Positions 10,589-21,002 of a stretch of 64,000 nucleotides of DNA are shown piece after piece. A program made the position numbers and the translations under genes. Origin of the DNA: Hofstenia miamia (lineage: Eukaryota; Xenacoelomorpha; Acoela); the NCBI GenBank assembly GCA_004352715.1, contig SCFE01000044.1, positions 2,098,372 to 2,162,371 on the forward strand, read 5' to 3'. Under the pieces are notes generated by a model. It did not search any database, had not been told where the DNA came from, and saw nothing but the letters and a program-made list of their open reading frames with translations. Within the stretch, counting starts at the first letter, position 1, and each line of letters starts with the position of its first letter.

Positions 10589-11588
10589 NNNNNNNNNNNN
10601 NNNNNNNNNNNNNNNNNNNNNNNNNNNNNNNNNNNNNNNNNNNNNNNNNNNNNNNNNNNNNNNNNNNNNNNNNNNNNNNNNNNNNNNNNNNNNNNNNNNN
10701 NNNNNNNNNNNNNNNNNNNNNNNNNNNNNNNNNNNNNNNNNNNNNNNNNNNNNNNNNNNNNNNNNNNNNNNNNNNNNNNNNNNNNNNNNNNNNNNNNNNN
10801 NNNNNNNNNNNNNNNNNNNNNNNNNNNNNNNNNNNNNNNNNNNNNNNNNNNNNNNNNNNNNNNNNNNNNNNNNNNNNNNNNNNNNNNNNNNNNNNNNNNN
10901 NNNNNNNNNNNNNNNNNNNNNNNNNNNNNNNNNNNNNNNNNNNNNNNNNNNNNNNNNNNNNNNNNNNNNNNNNNNNNNNNNNNNNNNNNNNNNNNNNNNN
11001 NNNNNNNNNNNNNNNNNNNNNNNNNNNNNNNNNNNNNNNNNNNNNNNNNNNNNNNNNNNNNNNNNNNNNNNNNNNNNNNNNNNNNNNNNNNNNNNNNNNN
11101 NNNNNNNNNNNNNNNNNNNNNNNNNNNNNNNNNNNNNNNNNNNNNNNNNNNNNNNNNNNNNNNNNNNNNNNNNNNNNNNNNNNNNNNNNNNNNNNNNNNN
11201 NNNNNNNNNNNNNNNNNNNNNNNNNNNNNNNNNNNNNNNNNNNNNNNNNNNNNNNNNNNNNNNNNNNNNNNNNNNNNNNNNNNNNNNNNNNNNNNNNNNN
11301 NNNNNNNNNNNNNNNNNNNNNNNNNNNNNNNNNNNNNNNNNNNNNNNNNNNNNNNNNNNNNNNNNNNNNNNNNNNNNNNNNNNNNNNNNNNNNNNNNNNN
11401 NNNNNNNNNNNNNNNNNNNNNNNNNNNNNNNNNNNNNNNNNNNNNNNNNNNNNNNNNNNNNNNNNNNNNNNNNNNNNNNNNNNNNNNNNNNNNNNNNNNN
11501 NNNNNNNNNNNNNNNNNNNNNNNNNNNNNNNNNNNNNNNNNNNNNNNNNNNNNNNNNNNNNNNNNNNNNNNNNNNNNNNNNNNNNNNN
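10589..11588. other. assembly gap between protease and RT of A
   Basis: Exactly 1000 N, a placeholder size. The same interval in element C is about 520 bp. Confidence 0.99.
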
Positions 11589-12506
11589 AAAGGCCTATTC
11601 AAGGGCATTGGGACGAAAGCAACCGATGACAAATACAAGATCCCAGACATTGAGAGCGAGAATTACCAACATCTGAACTAAGAGGAGATACAACTGCTAA
11701 GAAATATGCTAAGACGACATAAGCGAATATTCAACTACAGAGAGATAAGTGTGGGGCAGGCAATAGGCAAGAAACACAAGATAGTAACAACCACAGACAA
11801 GCCAATAAAACTCCCCTGTAGAAGAGTTCCCAAACAAATGAAAGACGAATACAATCGCATACTCAAAGAATTGATAGACAATAAAATCATACGACCAAGC
11901 GAGAGCCCCTACCCAGCACCAACAGTGTTTGTAAAACAAGGAGAAAAATACTGGCTATGTATAGACTTTCAAAAGCTAAACGAGGTAACAAAGAAAGACT
12001 CCTACCCCCTGCCAAGAATAGAGGACATGCTGTATGAATGAAGAGAGCACAAATATTTCACAACATTAGACTTGTGCAAGGCCTATTAACAAGTGCGAAT
12101 GGAAGAAGAGGACATCGAGAAGACAGCATTCATAACACCCTACGGACTCTATGAGTGGATCTACATGGTATTTGGACTATGCAATGCACTGGCGACACTC
12201 CAGAGATATATAACAAAAGTACTGAAAAATAAGACGCATAGAATGGAGGATGGTATCAATGCATACATAGATGACATAATCATAACAAGCAATACGGTAC
12301 AAGAGCATATAGAGAAACTGGATAAAACATTGACAATCTTAGGGAAAGCCGGACTCCAAATAAATGGCAAAAAATGCGAGATTTTAAAGAAAAAAATCAT
12401 CTTCCTAGGAAGGACAATAGAAAAAAGGAGGGTATCAATGAAAGACAATGCAAGAGAGATGATATGGAAAATAGAGAAACCAAATAGCAAGATATCCAAA
12501 GAATAA
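11589..12506 (+). pseudogene. pol: Ty3/gypsy reverse transcriptase of element A
   Basis: RNA-templated DNA polymerase. Visible blocks: the R-P-S-E-S-P-Y entry segment, L-C-I-D-F-Q-K-L-N (11955-11990), S-Y-P-L-P-R-I-E-D (about 12000-12030), T-L-D-L-C-K-A-Y (12065-12090), F-G-L-C-N-A, and the catalytic Y-I-D-D at about 12265. Stops: TAA near 11680, TGA near 12040, TAA near 12088. Best match is RT of the Ty3/gypsy type, consistent with the tRNA-Arg primer site. The linker before RT carries a copy of the CYRAGGGCA motif at about 11593. Confidence 0.9.
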
Positions 12507-13250
12507 TGGGCTTCTTTAATTATTACGCACATTCATTCCCAATATTGCAGGGAAAACCGCGAAAATGACAAAACTCATGAGAAAATCGGTACCATTTATA
12601 TAGAAATGGCAGGAACAGGATTAACTAGACAACATTAAGGAGGAGCTAGCAAAATTGCCATCACTCAATACACCGGATTATAATGAACAATTCATATTAG
12701 ACTGTGATGCAAGCAAAGTCTCCATAGCAGCAACACTAAGACAAATGAAAAATGGGAAGGAGGTACCAATACAATTCTTCAGCCGTAAATTACGGGCAAG
12801 CGAGGAGAATTATGGCACCACCAAAGTGGAAATGCTAGGCCTAGTTGAGAGCATCAGAAAGTTTAGACATTTTTTGATTGGAAAAGAGTTCTGAGTACAC
12901 ACAGACAACAGCAGCCTCGCATGGTTAAAAAAATTCTCAGGAGACAAATCAGGCATTGTATCCTGATGGATAGAATATCTTAACGAATTTACATTCACAA
13001 TAGAGCATCAGAAGGGCACTCTATACAGCAACGCAGACTTTTGGACATCATTGCCAGAGTACCAAAGAGACGCGGAAAAGATAGATGGGGAAAAGCAGCA
13101 ATTCCAATATCTACCACACAACCAATATGACGAGCTACCAGAGATCAATGTAGAAAAGAAAGGTCAAATGGTATTACCAATCATAATAAAGGAGGAAATC
13201 TCTGAAAAGAGATCATAGAGAAACAACAGGACGACATAATCCTTAATGAG
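12507..13250 (+). pseudogene. pol: RNase H of element A
   Basis: Degrades the RNA of RNA-DNA hybrids. A connection region is followed by F-I-L-D-C-D-A-S (first catalytic Asp, about 12690), F-F-S-R-K-L, E-N-Y-G-T-T-K-V-E-M-L (Glu) and H-T-D-N-S-S (Asp, about 12900), ending in N-A-D-F-W. TGAs at 12892-12894 and 12964-12966 stand where element F has Arg (AGG). A frameshift near 12500 separates it from RT. Confidence 0.88.
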
Positions 13251-13319
13251 ATAATAAGGAAATTGAAAGAACTCCAGGTGACACTATCAAAATTAACAGC
13301 AAGTTACTTCAAACATTAA

Positions 13320-14721
13320 AGTGGAAAACAAACCGAAATGGGTTGCTGTATGTCGAAGGACAAAACAATTGGATCGCGATACTGGAGTATTTCAAAAGAG
13401 ATCTTATACAATGGATACATGAAAAAGGTCACCTAGGAATAACACAAGCAGAGAAAACGTTTAACAGGCGATTTATAACAACAGCAGTAAGAAAAGTAAT
13501 TGAAGATATCATCAACAAATGCACTACATGTTTGTTACATAACAACCAACAATTCCCACACAGAGAGCACCACTGGAAAAAATAATTGCCACACAACCGA
13601 ATGAAATAGTTCACATCAACTTGGAACAACTATCAAAAGACAATGAGGGGTATCAATTTCTATTAGTGATGGTGGATAACTTTACGAAATACGCAAGGAT
13701 GATCCCAATGAAGAACACAACTGCAGAAACCACAGTGGAAATAGTAATGAAGGAGTGGATATTGCGATTCGGGCCAATGGAAATGATCATATCAGATAAG
13801 GGACCACAATTTGAGAGCGGCTTATTTCAGGAAATGGCAAAGATGCTAGAGATAGTTAGCAAAAGAACTACAGCATATCATCCGCAGGCAAATGGTGTGG
13901 TGGAAAGAGTAAACAGGACTCTTATAAAATTAATAAGAGTAACAACAATGAGGATTGGCGGAAATAGATGGCGAGAGGTGATCAAGATGATAGAATATTT
14001 CTACAACACGTCTGTACACTCAATGACGGGAATTACCCCATTTAAAGCAATGTTCAGCTGAGAGGCAGCTACACCACTATCAATGCAATACACTGACTAT
14101 AGTAAAGCTTTGAACAATGAATACGTAAACCAATTACGCAAACAGATTTCAGGAATCCGCGAAACAATCTGCCATAACATGAAGAAATCAGCAGTGAGAC
14201 AACAGCAAAACTATAATAAAAAAATTTACGGGGACGCACATAAAGTAGGCGATAAGGTCTACGCATTTGCACCAATGAAACTAACTGACACAAATCAGGT
14301 TCGCAAATTAAAAACGGTTTGGTCTGGACCACATATGATAACACAAGAATTGCCAAAAAATGAATACATGTTAGATAACAGCAGACTACTGCACTTCCAA
14401 AATTTAAAAATAGCAATGGCAGACATTGAGGAAATGAAGATAGAAGGAAGTGCCAAATTTAAATTAAGCCGAATTGATGGCAAAGAGGTTATGTACGACA
14501 TGTGTGATTTAGATAGCCTACCAGAGGAATTTGAGGAAGAATTCACAGCGGATACTGGAAATGAACTACTGGAAAGGAGAGTGCAACCACAGAGGGCTGC
14601 GAGAAATAAAACTATATATAACCCTGAAATATGGGTTATAGATTTAATAACTGCATTGAGGAAACTAGAGAAGGATGCATCAACCACTCAGGAAGCGGGT
14701 GAGGTGCAATCAACCAACTGA
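13320..14721 (+). pseudogene. pol: integrase of element A (HHCC, DDE, GPY/F-like tail)
   Basis: Inserts element DNA and makes the 4-bp duplications seen here. HHCC domain at 13400-13545 (H-E-K-G-H, C-T-T-C). Core 13600-14060: V-D-N-F-T-K (first Asp, about 13675), S-D-K-G-P-Q-F (second Asp, about 13795), Y-H-P-Q-A-N-G-V-V-E-R (Glu, about 13910). C-terminal part 14083-14721 has the W-S-G-P-H motif of a GPY/F module and no chromodomain. Defects: a frameshift near 13575 and TGA 14059-14061 where C and F encode Arg. The stop at 14719-14721 ends pol; the homologous stop in C is at 42207-42209. Confidence 0.9.
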
Positions 14722-15226
14722 TGGAATCCCGACCACAAACAAGGAGGCGAGTACGCAGGAGTTCTCAAACCGGATGTTGATTCAAAGGCAGAAGGGATGA
14801 GAACAAGGAGATGGTCAATAAACAATGCAGAGTTAAGAGGCATCCTAGTAGTACTCAAGGCCGATTCAAGGGCAGATATACAAACGGACAATTGGCCTCT
14901 TTGCAGCTTAACTTTCCTTCTGGGGGATCACTTTGCCGATTCGAGGGCGGTGACACAACCAGAGTTCCAAGGGAAGGTGTGAGTGGTGGAAGAACTGTGG
15001 AGATCCGGAAGTGATTCAAGGCTGAAGGTATCTCCACTGGAACCACGGCTGGTCAAGTACCAGTGGTTGTAACTGATAGCTGATTTAAGGGCAACTCAGT
15101 TTACACCAGTGGCACAGGTTCACAGCCTATGGACTGCAAACCGAGCACCAGCAGATTACCTTTACAGATGAGGCAGATAGACGCCTCCTCAGAAATAACC
15201 TACAGTAAGATTTCAAGAAAGAGCAA
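14722..15226 (+). other. pol-ORF3 spacer of element A with repeated GCYGAYTYRAGGGCA motif
   Basis: Non-pol interval of about 505 bp before ORF3. Motif copies at about 14861, 14936, 15012 (partial) and 15081. One frame (14797-14982) is open with repeated A-D-S-R-A peptides and aligns to the same frame in element C, but both hold stops. It could be a leader for ORF3 expression. Confidence 0.6.
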
Positions 15227-17678
15227 ATGTCTAAAATCAATGGGGAAACATTGCACCCCTATTTCATGCTAAAATCAATGGGGAAACATTGCACCCCTAT
15301 TTCATGGCAACCACAAAAATGCAGCACAATGTGTTTGAGAAATTATCTCCGGAAACTAAAACATTAATCAGAAAAATCGCCAAAGTAGAAGGAAACAATC
15401 TGCCAATTCTACTAGATGCAGACAATCAGCCCAAAGTTAACGTATTGATCAGTTATCCACAGGAGTTGAATGAAACAATCAACAGGCCATATATGAGAAG
15501 CACGATTCACATGACATTCAATGAAGACTTTACATTGGAAACGGCACAAGCACTCATGGCATATAAGGAACAGATAGAAAAGATCCCGGATATAAATTTA
15601 GACAAAGAAAGCTTAACAATTATACACGTGTTAAGTAAAAAGAATACAACAAGCACTTACAGAATCAGATTGATCAGATGGTATGAATGGCAAGAGTACA
15701 ACAGATAAGAATAGTTATCATAGTAATGAGAGAAAGCCTGGAGCAACTACCGAAATATCTAAAAGATATGGTACTACGAACAGAAAATTTCTTCCCATGG
15801 GAGAAGAAAGAGTTCACAATCTCCGAACTAATCTGCTTTGACTTACAAATTGATTATTGGGCACAGATATATGGAATCATGATAGACAACAGTATAGCGA
15901 TAGATCTGTTTCAACAAATGAAAAGGGTGGAAATTCTACAATAAAAGAAGGACTAGAAAAAGCCATGACACTTTTTATCAAGTGCAGCATGACTCAATGC
16001 CAGGAGCATTTTGAAGAAATTCAAAACATCTGGACGAACATGAAGTTGCAGAAAAAAATAGACGAATCATGGCCTGAAATCAGAATAGAGGCACCAGCGC
16101 AAAATTTCACAAAACAGTAGAAATGGTACTGGCAGAAATCAACTGAGCATATGAGCTGAACACAAAAAAGGACTTTTGTAAACTTATACTAGAGGAAAAG
16201 AACGCGCCAGAAATTAGGTATAGAACATCTGCATGGCTGTTAGCAATATTGCTCATGGAAGAAAAAGATCTCAAGTTACCCATTACAAGAAACCAAAGAA
16301 TAAAACTCACAAAGGCCAAAAAGTTTGAAATTGCGTTATCACCAATGAACACGCAACTGGATATTGAAAGGACACGTCGAAAAAATTGAATCTCCGAACA
16401 AGAATGAGAAACTGATGCAGACAATGGAAAAATTGCTAAGTAGATTGATAATGAAACATCACCCAATGGGAAGAATGTCGATAGTAGAACTAGCAAACAT
16501 CACAGGGATTTGCCCAAGTGAGATACAAATATTCAAAGAACCCATGCGAAAGTACATATGGGGTGCAACATCTGAGACATGACTGAAACAATTACAAAAT
16601 CAACCATGGATAACCACAAAGAAAATAATCAAACGCAGATTAGTCAACACTGAGGACGTAAGACAATTACTGAAACAGAAAAACGTGCAAAAAGTGATAG
16701 ATGAGAATATGAAACGTCATGCTAGAAACAGCCTGTGATGCACATTTACGAAAATAATTAAAAGAGCCAAGATGCTAAAGAAGGGAGGAATAACAATGCC
16801 AGTAGAGATATGCGAAATAGTGATCAGTAAGGAAGAACTACTACTAACCTCATCGCAGTTGTTACTATCCCTAAAAACACAAACAATGATTGACAAAATA
16901 AACATTGAAAAGTGGGGAGACACAAGCCAAGATAGCACAATCAAATGGATTGACACTGACGATGAGTGATTCCTGGTAGAAATAAAAGTAACAAAGGAAA
17001 AGGAGATAGTGGAAAGAAACTACCAGAGAATAAGGGAACAACAAACAGTCGCAACAATGAAATTAATGTTCACTGAAGCATTCATGCGCATAGAACTAGA
17101 AGAACTATTGAAGCCATTCAACCAGATTGCGGTTGACGTCAAATGCATTACGTCGAAAATTGACATACAAGAACACATAAGAATGAATGGGGACTCACGC
17201 AATCATTTTGGGAGACAATCCCAAAAGCAAAAATGAACTACCCCTCCACTATCAGCTTAGCAACAGCCCAATACAATGGGCATTTATGAAGAAATTGAGA
17301 GACTTGTCGATATGAAAATCTTACTATGTACGCCACCAAAACGATTGCAATACCCATGGTACTGCCAAGATGGAGACTCCTGAAGGAGGTAAAACCAGTG
17401 AAAGCTTTTCTAAACAAATACCAATCATACGTAAATTCACAATGCAAAGCTGTAGAAATGACAGAATGGGAAGACTACAAGAGAATGAAAAAGATATTGC
17501 TAGACAACAACAATAAGGAACGCATTTACATCAAAGGAAAGATCTCACCAGATCAATTATATACAAGAGGGAGAGCGATACACAGTCAGCTTTAAGAATT
17601 AAGAGATGAAATAGAGAAACCCCAGCCGTGGGCAGTTATGCTATTTTCAGGAGTTAACAATATCATATGGACCAATAT
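15227..17678 (+). pseudogene. ORF3 of element A, N-terminal and middle part (unknown function)
   Basis: A post-integrase ORF conserved with element C (43120-46071). Start chosen at ATG 15227 (M-S-K-I), aligned with ATG 43120 in C (M-L-K-I); both continue with T-L-H-P-Y-F-M and K-L-S-P-E-T-K. A 38-bp tandem duplication (15231-15268 and 15269-15306) then shifts the frame. Further conserved blocks: T-L-E-T-A-Q-A (about 15540), F-D-L-Q-I-D-Y-W (about 15840), V-D-I-A-N-like L-A-N-I-T-G-I, P-W-I-T-T-K-K (about 16605), T-M-K-L-M-F-T-E-A-F (about 17060). I see no signal peptide, transmembrane segment, protease or helicase motif, so it is not an obvious envelope protein. Several TGA stops, for example 16580-16582. 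It is cut by a family-G solo LTR at 17679. Confidence 0.75.
15231..15306 (+). repeat. 38-bp tandem duplication at ORF3 start
   Basis: Two exact 38-bp copies in tandem just after the ORF3 start codon. Because 38 is not a multiple of three, it breaks the frame. It is absent from element C. Confidence 0.95.
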
Positions 17679-19048
17679 TGTAGAATCATGTCAATCTGCA
17701 AGTAGCGTGTTACTTATAGAAAACCTATTACTTTTCTTAGATTAGACGTAAAGCAGAGTTGACATTTTTCCAATTCTCTCCTTTGTAATAAGTGTTTGGT
17801 TAATTAACTTAATTTAATATACAAGAGCCTTTTTAGCTACGAACTCACTCCAACTTATTTAGATAAAGTAGAAATAATGGAAGACAGGATCGACACTCGA
17901 AGGTAGGCCTGCATATCCAGGAACACATCTACCAGCTGCATCTTACCAATGGAGCTGTGAGGTAGAAACCAACGAAGGAATGATTATGTGAATAGCAAAC
18001 TCAGTGTGATGGGATTTGCAACTACTTGAGAATTTAGAGCATTGATTGTTTTTGTTATTATGAATTTGTGAAAGAAACGAAGTAATGCAACAGAGCTGCT
18101 GAATTAGCTTATTATGAAGTCTTACATATAATAACCCTACATGTATAGAAATAAATAATAGCCCTCAATACATGTAAACAATCAATGCCGCCTGCAGAAA
18201 AATATAACTAGAAGTCGGCCTGAGGTCTACTGTACAAAACAATGAGCAACTTGTTGTGACTATTAAATAAACTATGTGTAATAGAATATAAAAATACAAT
18301 CGTAATAACCATTTAAATATAAACACTGTTAAATCATCAATCTTCATGTAACATAGTGAATGTAATAAATAACTTGAGTTCATCAGTAAAATAATTGACA
18401 TGTAAAACCTACAGGCTGCGATAACACTATCAGACAAGCAATGACAATTAGGAAAGCTATAACGGTAAAAAAACTCCTATACCAAGCTATAACGGTAAAA
18501 AACTCCTATACCTATCCGTAACCTAAGAGCACACAAGGTAACTACAGCTATTAGGAGGGTGCTCCAGCATACCTTTAACTGGATGTGGGAACCACCATAC
18601 AATTACCCTAGCTTGTAAACATTTAGCTTTCCATTCAGAATATAAAATAACCTGACAAGAGAAGATAAATCCAAAGTAGATTTGCTCATCATAAATTACA
18701 TCATGTTCATTATATCTATAGCACTTGGTAATAAACAACTAAATACTCGACTAGTACCTGTTAATTGTTCTTGTTTACGGTTTTTCCCTTGTTTAATATT
18801 TCTGCTACAATTACGCAACATCAGCGTTAATTTGACTATGCTGCTTGACCATCTTTTGTTTTGTCAAAATACTGTCAAGCATAATTTTAAATATAATTGC
18901 ACAAAACATTTACAAAATGAAATAATCAATCCTATAATGTTTTTACATTTTAATCATTATAATCAATATTACTAATTTTAGTCTTTGTTTCCTTCATCCT
19001 TTTCTCTCATCTTGACCACACATGATAGTTTTGATGGATTACGTCACA
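17679..19048 (-). mobile_element. solo LTR of family G nested in ORF3 of A
   Basis: Bounded by TGTAGAATC and GTCACA. The flanks ATAT (17675-17678) and GTAT (19049-19052) look like a 4-bp target duplication with one change. Its reverse complement matches the LTRs at 1331 and 2331, including the GTAATCC...CATGTGTGGTCAAG start and the GGAAAGCTAAA block. Removing it restores the ORF3 frame at T-N / M-W-E-Q-K, as in element C. A short internal duplication of about 25 bp lies near 18456-18510. Confidence 0.85.
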
Positions 19049-19596
19049 GTATGTGGGAACAAAAGTATCACTACTATGACGTAACACAAAGAGTGGAAAT
19101 CATCACTATGATGCGCATTGGAAAGAATGATCCTGGTGAGATATCAGAGCAAGAAGTAGTGGATAACATCAGCTTCTTCTATAAAGATGTAGCGAATATG
19201 CGCAGCTTATGAAAGGTCTTTACCTTCTTTTATCCAAATACACAGATGAGAGCAGACTTAGCCCACACATGTAAAGCCGATGTGCAGATGATGCTCCTAA
19301 TAGCAATAAAAGGCATTCACTTGTACGAGAAATACTTTGAAATTTTCTCACAAAAAATGAACGAATTGCGAGAAATGACACCTATAGCAGAGAACATCAG
19401 AGAAACTCGATTTCTAAAATACGCAAACATTGTCACCACTGAACAAGAAGCAGTACTGAAAATGTCAATGCAATCCGAATATGCAATGATAACATGGGAA
19501 GATTCTGAGGCAGAGTCACTCATATTAAAAGCAGACACTCTTGTGCATGGGGAGTGACCAGTGCTGTCCATAACTCAAGCTGAGGAGGGCGTGTAG
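19049..19596 (+). pseudogene. ORF3 of element A, C-terminal part
   Basis: Continues ORF3 after the nested LTR. The best-conserved region of ORF3 is here: Y-Y-D-V-T-Q-R-V-E, N-I-S-F-F-Y-K-D-V (about 19170), K-G-I-H-L-Y (about 19310), matching B (26935-27515) and C (45480-46071). It ends I-T-Q-A-E-E-G-V-stop. The TAG stop at 19594-19596 lies inside the first five bases of the 3' LTR. TGAs near 19212 and at 19555-19557 are defects; C has sense codons there. Confidence 0.75.
19576..19591 (+). promoter_or_regulatory. polypurine tract of element A
   Basis: CAAGCTGAGGAGGGCG abuts the 3' LTR and is kept in B (27495-27510) and C (46051-46066). This is the expected plus-strand primer site, and it also encodes the Q-A-E-E-G end of ORF3. 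Confidence 0.85.
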
Positions 19597-19817
19597 CATC
19601 ACCCAAAAAGAATAAGTTGCAAACAAAGAGATCAGCGTCGAATGATTAACAGTGTTTAAATATAATCAGAAATATGATTGTAAAATTTAGTTAATTATCT
19701 TATTCATTTTGTAATATGCAATATTGTACAATATTGTACATTATGAGAAAAATACCAGAGCCAATTAAGTATTTTTTGACAAATTGTAACAAGCAAAATT
19801 ATGCTTACATAAGAACA

Positions 19818-19831
19818 GCCATATTGGCAGA
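19818..19831 (+). promoter_or_regulatory. conserved U3 motif GCCATNTTGGCAGA
   Basis: The same motif lies upstream of the TATA-like region in most LTRs here: 37910-37923, near 46279, near 27730, near 51240, near 56280, and reversed near 10097, 33970 and 47496. GCCATNTT is the reverse complement of the YY1 consensus core, so a YY1-like site is inferred. Confidence 0.55.
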
Positions 19832-20032
19832 AGATTAATTCAAAATTCAAAGTCAGCAAGTACTTAAAACTTTTTAAAAAATAGCTTAGAATTTAGAGGA
19901 AATTTGATGAATAATAAATTCTTCGGAGTTTATTTTATTTTCATTCTTCATTTATCTGGTTTGATATTTAATAAAATGTTCAGCTAAGCAAGTTGTGTGG
20001 AGTAGTGGCTGGATTCCATCACAGGAGCAATT

Positions 20033-20283
20033 NNNNNNNNNNNNNNNNNNNNNNNNNNNNNNNNNNNNNNNNNNNNNNNNNNNNNNNNNNNNNNNNNNNN
20101 NNNNNNNNNNNNNNNNNNNNNNNNNNNNNNNNNNNNNNNNNNNNNNNNNNNNNNNNNNNNNNNNNNNNNNNNNNNNNNNNNNNNNNNNNNNNNNNNNNNN
20201 NNNNNNNNNNNNNNNNNNNNNNNNNNNNNNNNNNNNNNNNNNNNNNNNNNNNNNNNNNNNNNNNNNNNNNNNNNNNNNNNNNN
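20033..20283. other. assembly gap in 3' LTR of A
   Basis: 251 N. The flanks read GAGCAATT and ATTCAAAGGG, which join cleanly to the LTR consensus, so the gap size is probably spurious. Confidence 0.95.
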
Positions 20284-20792
20284 ATTCAAAGGGTCCTTGT
20301 GCCAGTCATGAAACCACACTTATTATGGATAGGAGTTTTTTTATTCTTGCTTAGTCTGACTATCGATCTATACATGTACATTCTAACAAATGCTTGAAAT
20401 GGCTGGATAGCCGAACACTAGGATTATATCTCTATTACTAATAGTAGGAGACTTGACAATAATCGACCAAATAAATGACTTTACATGTACTGTTATTAAA
20501 TGTAAGTGTAGGAAACTGCAATATATTAGATAATTGTTAAAGCCAGTAATTTTACGGTAATTGCTACTTTAATATTAACTTAATGAAGTTAGTGTCAATG
20601 CCTGGTTGCTTTACTTATTCAATCCAACAAACACTTTACAAAATTGAGTTTAAGTCAGTTGTATCTTGACTTGAGTACATGCACTGAGCTAATGTAAGGT
20701 ACACATAATTAGTCCTCATTGAGCTGAGATGGTGCAGCGAACTTGGTCAATTGCTAATGAAGGAGAGGAACTGTTGTGTGGAGATCAGCTTC

Positions 20793-20804
20793 GGGCAGTA
20801 GCCC
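20793..20804 (+). promoter_or_regulatory. conserved LTR hairpin
   Basis: GGGC-AGTA-GCCC. Counterparts: 28436-28451 (TTGGGC/GCCCAA), 48255-48270 (TTGGGC/GCCCAA), 38604-38614 in C (GGCC/GGCC, different bases but still paired) and reverse copies near 9031 and 37300. It is followed in most copies by CACCTAAAYAGTG. Probably an RNA element of the LTR transcript. Confidence 0.55.
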
Positions 20805-21002
20805 ACAGATGATCGATGAGAGAACACTGCACAGCTTCGTCACCTAAACAATGATGATTAGTACTCAGTTAACATAACTAGTTATATAAAGAGGAAAAGT
20901 CTAGCAGTCTATTAACTCAGTAAATCCTCACCCACCATTTATCAAGTGATAGTTACTAACAATGATACACTGTGCTAAAAGGGCCAGATGCAGGATGTTA
21001 CA

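Larger units (their letters stand above)
5565..21002 (+). mobile_element. Element A: full-length Ty3/gypsy retrotransposon with two nested LTRs
   Basis: 5' LTR 5565-6782 and 3' LTR 19592-21002 share the termini TGTAGCATCACCC...GTTACA and are about 95% alike by eye where both are sequenced. The 4-bp target duplication ATAT lies at 5561-5564 and 21003-21006. Order inside: primer site, Gag, CCHC, minus solo LTR, protease, RT, RNase H, integrase, spacer, ORF3 (split by a family-G solo LTR), polypurine tract. Subtracting the nested LTRs leaves about 12.5 kb, inflated by gap Ns. This is long for Ty3/gypsy, mainly because of ORF3. Most ORFs carry stops or frameshifts, so this copy is not functional as it stands. 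Confidence 0.93.
19592..21002 (+). repeat. 3' LTR of element A
   Basis: TGTAGCATCACCC...GGATGTTACA, followed by the ATAT duplication. It contains GCCATATTGGCAGA (19818-19831) in U3 and a GGGC-AGTA-GCCC hairpin at 20793-20804. The 251-N gap (20033-20283) probably has no missing bases, because its flanks overlap by ATT. The true length would then be about 1157 bp, like the other LTRs. Confidence 0.92.

Noticed and set aside
10481-11676. Long ORFs across the 1000-N gap on both strands (also 5709-6341, 9074-9949, 19984-20397, 56981-57304)
   Set aside because: They are open only because Ns are not read as stops. No real coding signal outside the known domains.
12892-12894. TGA read as a sense codon
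   Set aside because: TAA and TAG stops and frameshifts also occur in these pseudogenes, and Arg is not a known assignment for TGA. Decay fits better.
14861-14875. GATTCRAGGGC motif as a tRNA B box
   Set aside because: Only a partial match to GGTTCRANNCC and no cloverleaf or A box nearby.
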